From Dyella sp. A6 (GTDB taxonomy: Bacteria > Pseudomonadota > Gammaproteobacteria > Xanthomonadales > Rhodanobacteraceae), in assembly GCF_036320485.1 (NCBI RefSeq), contig NZ_CP132911.1:2232001-2296000 (forward strand): 64,000 nt of DNA, in the 5' to 3' direction. The notes under the pieces are model-generated. The model worked only from the letters and a program-made list of their open reading frames with translations. It ran no database searches and was not told where the DNA came from. The position numbers and the translations under genes were made by a program. Positions 62,620 through 64,000 of the stretch are shown here, one piece after another; position 1 is the first letter of the stretch; every line of letters begins with the position of its first letter.

Positions 62620-62634
62620 ATCAAATCTTTTGAT
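62620..62634. promoter_or_regulatory. ATCAAA-TCT-TTTGAT palindrome upstream of the HTH gene
   Basis: A perfect 6-bp inverted repeat with a 3-bp centre lies 64 bp before the HTH gene and overlaps a TTGATA hexamer. It is a likely operator, possibly for the HTH protein itself. Confidence 0.4.
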
Positions 62635-62697
62635 ATTAAATGTCGGCGTATCTAAAGATGCGCTTTAGGTTCCCCGTCGTTGCGACGAGGTGGACCG

Positions 62698-63000
62698 ATG
62701 CCGAACCCCAAGAAGCCGCGCCCGAAGGCCCCGCCGGCGCCGAAGAGCCTGCATCGCCCGGAGTACAAGGCCGTCCTTGCGACGTTGCTTGAGATCCGCG
62801 AGGAAGCCGACCTTCTTCAGGCCGAACTGGGCAAGAAGCTGCGACGGTCGCAGTCGTACGTCTCGATGGCCGAGCGCGGGGCCATTCGCCTCGACCCACT
62901 GCAACTTCGCGACTGGTGCCTCGCGTGCGACACGACATTGGCTGCCTACGTCGATAAGCTTGAGCACCGGTTGAGCCGAGCCAAGGGCGCCGGTCGCTAG
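62698..63000 (+). CDS. Small XRE-type HTH protein
   Basis: With the ATG at 62698 the product has 100 residues: a Pro/Lys-rich N-terminus (PNPKKPRPKAPPAPKS) and an HTH domain ADLLQAELGKKLRRSQSYVS followed by MAERGAIRLDPLQLRDW, the cI/XRE pattern. It is probably an autoregulator of the element. It is convergent with the RadC-like gene. Confidence 0.75.
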   Translation: MPNPKKPRPKAPPAPKSLHRPEYKAVLATLLEIREEADLLQAELGKKLRRSQSYVSMAERGAIRLDPLQLRDWCLACDTTLAAYVDKLEHRLSRAKGAGR

Positions 63001-63034
63001 GACCACCGCCCTCCCCTCTATGTGGCTGGGCCCG

Positions 63035-63514
63035 TCAGAGGAGACCGCGACTGGCCAGACTGACGCAGGTTTCCCCGACGATGACGTGATCGAGGACACG
63101 TACCCCAACCAGTTCCAGCGCCTCTTTCAGCGTCTTGGTAATGGCCCTGTCGGAGACGCTGGGCTCAGCAACACCGCTCGGGTGATTGTGCGCAAGAATC
63201 ACGGCGCTCGCGTTGCGGCCCAAGGCTTCCCGGACCACTTCCCGCGGATAGATGCTGGCACCGTCGATCGTTCCGGTGAACAGTCGCTGGCAGTCTAGGA
63301 TGCGGTGCCGATTGTCGAGCCAGAGGACATGAAACTCCTCATGAAGCAAACCGCCCAGTCGCATGCGAAGGAAATCGGGGGCATCGGCTGGACTCTCAAT
63401 CACACCGAGCCGCTTAAGGCGGGCGCGGAGTATGTCTTCCGCAGCGGCAAGGATCTCTTGATCGCTCGAGGACACGCTCGGCACTTTGGGCTTGGCCGAT
63501 CGTAAAGTGGACAT
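63035..63514 (-). CDS. RadC/JAB-domain protein of mobile elements
   Basis: The 159-residue protein is a JAB/MPN domain: EEFHVLWLDNRHRIL with Glu60, then AVILAHNHPSGVAEPSVSD with His109, His111 and Asp122 as zinc ligands. It lacks the N-terminal helix-hairpin-helix domain of chromosomal RadC, as is usual for plasmid and ICE copies. I use the ATG at 63514 (MSTLRSAKPK) with AAGGAG upstream; the frame extends 15 codons further. Confidence 0.88.
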   Translation of the reverse strand: MSTLRSAKPKVPSVSSSDQEILAAAEDILRARLKRLGVIESPADAPDFLRMRLGGLLHEEFHVLWLDNRHRILDCQRLFTGTIDGASIYPREVVREALGRNASAVILAHNHPSGVAEPSVSDRAITKTLKEALELVGVRVLDHVIVGETCVSLASRGLL

Positions 63515-63544
63515 CGTGGACTCCTTGGCGAAGATGCCAGAAAG

Positions 63545-63574
63545 CCCAAGGCCCGGCATGTGCCGGGCCTTGGG
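63545..63574 (-). terminator. Hairpin in the RadC-like leader
   Basis: CCCAAGGCCCGGCA and TGCCGGGCCTTGGG form a 14-bp perfect stem with a 2-base loop, followed on the minus strand by CTTTCT, 31 bp before the RadC-like start. Its core AAGGCCCGG/CCGGGCCTT equals that of the DUF932 leader. Confidence 0.6.
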
Positions 63575-63669
63575 ATGAGTGTGGCGTGGGAAAGTGGTGG
63601 GCGGGGCCCCGCGGACATCCGGCTATTTGCCGAAAGTCCTGCCGAACACGGCGGCGAAATTTCAGGTGC

Positions 63670-63996
63670 TCATGCAGGCTGGCTGAATGCATGACCGCAT
63701 TCGACGCAGCGGTATTTGTCCAGCACGTGTTCGTCGATCACGTCACCGAAGGCCGCGCCAGCGGCGCATCCTGCCGAACCGCTCTTCAGCACGGCCAGCA
63801 CACCTCCAGCGAGGCTACCGGCCGCGGCGTCCACGGGGTCTGCCGCCGAACCGCTGGCTGCGCGGATGTCCGCACCAGAAAGGACAAGGGCCATGCCGCT
63901 GCCGATTCCGGCAGCCGCGCCCAAGGCGCCGCCGATCTTCTTGCCGTAACTGCGGGTTTCGATACATTCGGACTGACAACGCGGACAGAGTAGCAC
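63670..63996 (-). CDS. Zinc-ribbon and glycine-rich protein of unknown function
   Basis: The 108-residue product has CPRCQSEC at the N-terminus and YRCVECGHAF at the C-terminus, which together could make a four-Cys zinc ribbon. Between them is a Gly/Ala-rich stretch (KIGGALGAAAGIGSGMALVL, later AGSLAGGVLAVL and AGCAAGAAFGD) that may insert in or cross a membrane. No function known. The start lies 4 bp from the window edge, so a longer N-terminus cannot be excluded. Confidence 0.6.
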   Translation of the reverse strand: MLLCPRCQSECIETRSYGKKIGGALGAAAGIGSGMALVLSGADIRAASGSAADPVDAAAGSLAGGVLAVLKSGSAGCAAGAAFGDVIDEHVLDKYRCVECGHAFSQPA

Positions 63997-64000
63997 CTGG

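Larger units (their letters stand above)
30578..64000. mobile_element. Integrated genomic island (right end outside the window)
   Basis: The island begins at the tRNA-Ser fragment with an adjacent P4-type integrase and continues to the window edge. It holds only accessory genes: defence-type modules, IS elements, AlpA, YfjJ/DUF3987/DUF932/RadC genes. Several genes are much more AT-rich than the core, for example 32413-33348 and 57118-58067. No right attachment site was seen. It may be more than one element, since AlpA at 49957 could mark a second unit. Confidence 0.75.

Noticed and set aside
30578..64000. CRISPR arrays, dndFGH, sspE or BREX genes in the island
   Set aside because: I looked for regularly spaced repeats and for the expected proteins and found none in the window.

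Overview
The window looks like the chromosome of a gammaproteobacterium of the order Lysobacterales (Xanthomonadales), most plausibly the family Rhodanobacteraceae. The left half is GC-rich and tightly packed. Its gene order (nnr-tsaE-amidase-mutL, pcnB-folK-panBCD, bamC-dapA facing gcvR-bcp, phoBR-ppk-ppx) and the MutL with endonuclease motifs fit that group. The assignment is inference from gene content; no 16S gene is present.

Positions 1-30,570 are ordinary core genome. A minus-strand cell-wall, tRNA-modification and repair operon (nnr, tsaE, amiB-type amidase, mutL) is followed by a DUF1684 gene cut by the left edge. queG is divergent to it. A minus-strand pcnB-folK-panB-panC-panD block supplies polyadenylation, folate and pantothenate functions. 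Then come tRNA-Glu, fdxA, bamC-like/dapA, gcvR, a PrxQ/Bcp peroxiredoxin, a PIN-PhoH ATPase, an LpxO-like hydroxylase, NAD-type isocitrate dehydrogenase, glutaredoxin with an AhpD-like protein, BepA-like protease, the phosphate/polyphosphate set phoB-phoR-ppk1-ppx, a periplasmic cyclophilin overlapping lpxH, and a secreted beta-propeller protein.

At 30,578 the core stops at a 15-bp copy of a tRNA-Ser 3' end, followed at once by a P4-type integrase. Everything from there to the right edge is an integrated island whose far end is not in the window. It carries: (a) a minus-strand set of a PIN-like protein, an ankyrin protein, a ParB-like protein, a DGQHR protein and a GIY-YIG protein; (b) an IS5-family element with a second, intact IS5-family element nested inside it; (c) a complete DNA phosphorothioation modification operon, dndB-C-D-E-A, that continues through overlapping or closely spaced starts into two membrane proteins and another DGQHR protein; (d) an AlpA-type regulator; (e) a two-gene unit of a Rad50-like zinc-hook ATPase and a DUF3800 protein; (f) a mobile-element housekeeping zone with an unknown gene, YfjJ-like HUH protein, DUF3987 protein, DUF932 protein, MORN-type lipoprotein, small HTH protein, RadC/JAB protein and a zinc-ribbon glycine-rich protein.

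The most interesting feature is the dnd region. The modification genes are complete, but no dndF/G/H restriction genes are visible in the window. Instead there are three DndB/DGQHR-type proteins: one in the operon, one at the end of a membrane-protein tail, and one next to a GIY-YIG nuclease and a ParB-like protein across the IS insertion. I infer that one or both flanking modules act as alternative phosphorothioation-dependent effectors. The Rad50-like/DUF3800 pair is a second candidate defence unit that I cannot match to a named system.
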